Shown: in pieces, positions 62,534 to 64,000 of the stretch
Numbering within the stretch: position 1 is the first letter of the stretch
Layout: each line of letters begins with the position of its first letter
Assembly (NCBI GenBank): GCA_018828385.1
Contig: JAHJVE010000005.1
Location: 62,001-126,000, forward strand
Direction: 5' to 3'
Origin: Gammaproteobacteria bacterium
GTDB lineage: Bacteria; Pseudomonadota; Gammaproteobacteria; Burkholderiales; Rhodocyclaceae
DNA: 64,000 bases
Notes under the pieces: model-generated
The model's database searches: none
Told to the model about the DNA's origin: nothing
Seen by the model: the letters and a program-made list of their open reading frames with translations, nothing else
Position numbers and translations under genes: made by a program

Positions 62534-64000
62534 TGGCGCCCATCCAGTCCTTAATGATGTTGGCTACTGCCTTCGGGTCCGCCTGCGCGAGGTCGCGTGC
62601 TTTTTGTACCTTGTTGGCGTAATGATCGATACGAACCTGATCTTCCTGATCTCCATCGACGCCTGAAATCCGCACATGGCCCGCAGCACCTGCAACACCC
62701 TCGGCAGTGGCTGCGGCGCGGCGCTCGGCCGCAGACGGGAACATCGTTTTCAGCGACGGCTGGATGATCTTTAGGAAGAGGAAGGCAACGATCAGGCCAA
62801 TCACTAGGTATTTCAGGATGTCCTTGGCGTAGGAGATATTTTCCGGATCCTTCCAGAGCGGCAGCGAGGTGTCGACCTTTTCATCTGCGGTGAAGGGCGC
62901 ATTGGCAACGGAGATCGAGTCGCCGCGCTCATTGTTGAAGCCCATTGCCTGGCGGACCAGTTCGTTGATCTGTTTCATTTCCGCATCGGGAACCGGCTTG
63001 TTTACGGGCTGGCCGTTCTTGTCGATTTCCTTGCGATGATTGATGACGACTGCGGCGGACAGGCGCCGGATATCCCCCATGCCCTGTTTGGTATGGCGAA
63101 TGGTTCTGTCTACTTCAAAATTGACCGTCGCGTTCTTGTTGGTGTTGAGCGGTTGGCCCACGGAATTGAGTGGTGCGGTGACGCCGGCGGCCTCGAGCCG
63201 GCCTTGAATTTCGCCCGTTTTTCCCGGTTGACCGTTGGAATTGCCGGTGGCCGGTTGGGTCAGCGGCGCGGTGGCCGGTACCGGCGGCTGGTTGGTCAGG
63301 GCGCCTGGTACGCCGCCGGAGGCCTGGTTGATGCTGGCCGATTCAGTGGTCTGGCGGCTGCGCACCGCTGTCGTTTCCGGCGTATTGTTGGGGCGATAGC
63401 TCTCGGCGGTTTGTTCGCTCTGGGAGAAATCGATGTCGGCGGCGACCTGGACCTTGAAGTTTTCGCTGCCGAGCATGGGCTTCAGAATGTCCTCGATGCG
63501 CCTGATGATGCTGCTCTCGATGTCACGGACATACTTGACCTGGGTGGCATCGAGGCCGGCCTCGGTCAGCTTGCTTTTCAACTGCGAAAGGAGGGTGCCG
63601 CTCTGGTCGATGACCGTGACGTTGGCGGCGGGCAACTGCGGTACGCTGGACGAAACCAAGTGGGTGATGCCGGCGATCTGCCCGCCGTCCAGTGTGCGTC
63701 CAGGATAGACGTTGAGCATGACCGATGCGGTCGGCTTTTGTTCTTCGCGAACGAACACAGACGGCTTGGGGATGGCCAGATGAACGCGGGCCGACTGCAC
63801 GGCGCCAATCGACTGGATGGTACGGGCCAGTTCGCCTTCCAGGCCGCGCTGGTAATTGACCTGTTCGGCAAACTGGCTGATACCGAATTTCTGGTTTTCC
63901 ATCAATTCGAAACCCACCATGCCGCCACGCGGCAGCCCCTGCGAGGCTAGTTTCAGGCGAATGTCGTGCACGCGGTCGGCGGGAACCTGCAAGGCGCCAT
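62523..64000 (-). CDS. fliF: FliF, MS-ring protein (5' end outside window)
   Basis: The frame is open to the window edge, so the N-terminal part including the first membrane helix is missing. Visible are the PrgK/YscJ-like ring domains (VHDIRLKLASQGLPRG; VQSARVHLAIPKPSVFVREE), a variable Gly/Pro/Gln/Thr linker, the second helix (ILKYLVIGLIVAFLFLKII) and the FliG-binding C-terminus (ADPKAVANIIKDWMGA). The linker contains a copy of the repeat (63201-63238) read as NGQPGKTGEIQG. It is followed by fliG through fliR. Confidence 0.95.
   Translation of the reverse strand, partial: GALQVPADRVHDIRLKLASQGLPRGGMVGFELMENQKFGISQFAEQVNYQRGLEGELARTIQSIGAVQSARVHLAIPKPSVFVREEQKPTASVMLNVYPGRTLDGGQIAGITHLVSSSVPQLPAANVTVIDQSGTLLSQLKSKLTEAGLDATQVKYVRDIESSIIRRIEDILKPMLGSENFKVQVAADIDFSQSEQTAESYRPNNTPETTAVRSRQTTESASINQASGGVPGALTNQPPVPATAPLTQPATGNSNGQPGKTGEIQGRLEAAGVTAPLNSVGQPLNTNKNATVNFEVDRTIRHTKQGMGDIRRLSAAVVINHRKEIDKNGQPVNKPVPDAEMKQINELVRQAMGFNNERGDSISVANAPFTADEKVDTSLPLWKDPENISYAKDILKYLVIGLIVAFLFLKIIQPSLKTMFPSAAERRAAATAEGVAGAAGHVRISGVDGDQEDQVRIDHYANKVQKARDLAQADPKAVANIIKDWMGANAS
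63201..63238 (-). repeat. Candidate fifth copy of the 38-bp repeat, within fliF
   Basis: On the minus strand the sequence reads ACGGTCAACCGGGAAAAACG then GGCGAAATTC, close to the four intergenic copies in its first 21 core bases and weaker afterwards. It falls in the variable linker of FliF, in frame, encoding GQPGKTGE. It may be an in-frame insertion or a chance match; the variable location favours insertion being tolerated. Confidence 0.4.

Overview
The window looks like the chromosome of a motile, diazotrophic or microaerophilic betaproteobacterium, most likely of the Rhodocyclales (Dechloromonas/Azonexus-like). That placement is inferred from gene content: a nifU-nifS end, a ccoI/S plus ccoNOQP/ccoG/ccoH high-affinity oxidase cluster under FNR-type boxes, a very large chemotaxis block with cheZ and two cheV genes, and a polar-type flagellar set (flhF, flhG, fliA). 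No phylogenetic search was possible. Coding density is high. I see no tRNA, rRNA, CRISPR array, insertion sequence or prophage.

Layout. 1-1.6 kb: 3' end of nifU and complete nifS. 1.6-3.6 kb: a REC-GGDEF diguanylate cyclase on the minus strand and a short-chain dehydrogenase. 3.6-12 kb: ccoI-ccoS, then ccoN-ccoO-ccoQ-ccoP, then ccoG-ccoH and a 46-residue membrane peptide. Between ccoS and ccoN are two FNR-like boxes and what looks like a very short independent transcription unit. 12.4-13 kb: a Nudix hydrolase. 13.1-15 kb: first stator pair motA-motB. 15.1-32.7 kb: chemotaxis genes (cheY, cheA, cheW, two chemoreceptors, cheR, cheD, cheB, a STAS protein, two cheV, a second cheY, cheZ, a second cheA). 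32.9-40.8 kb: flhB-flhA-flhF-flhG-fliA and a second stator pair. 40.8-42.3 kb, minus strand: flgN, flgM, flgA. 42.3-53.2 kb: flgB to flgL plus a lipoprotein gene. 53.2-64 kb, minus strand: fliR, Q, P, O, N, M, L, K, J, I, H, G and most of fliF.

How it works together: receptors signal through CheA/CheW to CheY, CheY binds FliM/FliN at the switch, and CheZ removes the phosphate. CheR/CheB/CheD adapt the receptors. FlhF/FlhG place and count flagella. FliA and its antagonist FlgM order late gene expression; two good sigma-28 promoters are visible, before flgM-flgN and before flgK-flgL. The cbb3 oxidase supplies respiration at low oxygen, consistent with the nif genes and with oxygen-directed motility.

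The most interesting non-textbook signals are: (1) a candidate FNR-driven small RNA of about 70 nt between ccoS and ccoN; (2) a 38-bp repeat present in four gene gaps (near 303, 12184, 25984 and 55475) and apparently once inside fliF (near 63201); (3) a 58-bp inverted repeat before ccoG; (4) repeated short docking-type motifs in CheZ and in the linker of the long CheA; (5) an FlhG whose ATP-binding loop lacks both usual lysines. I did not find a clearly new multi-gene system.
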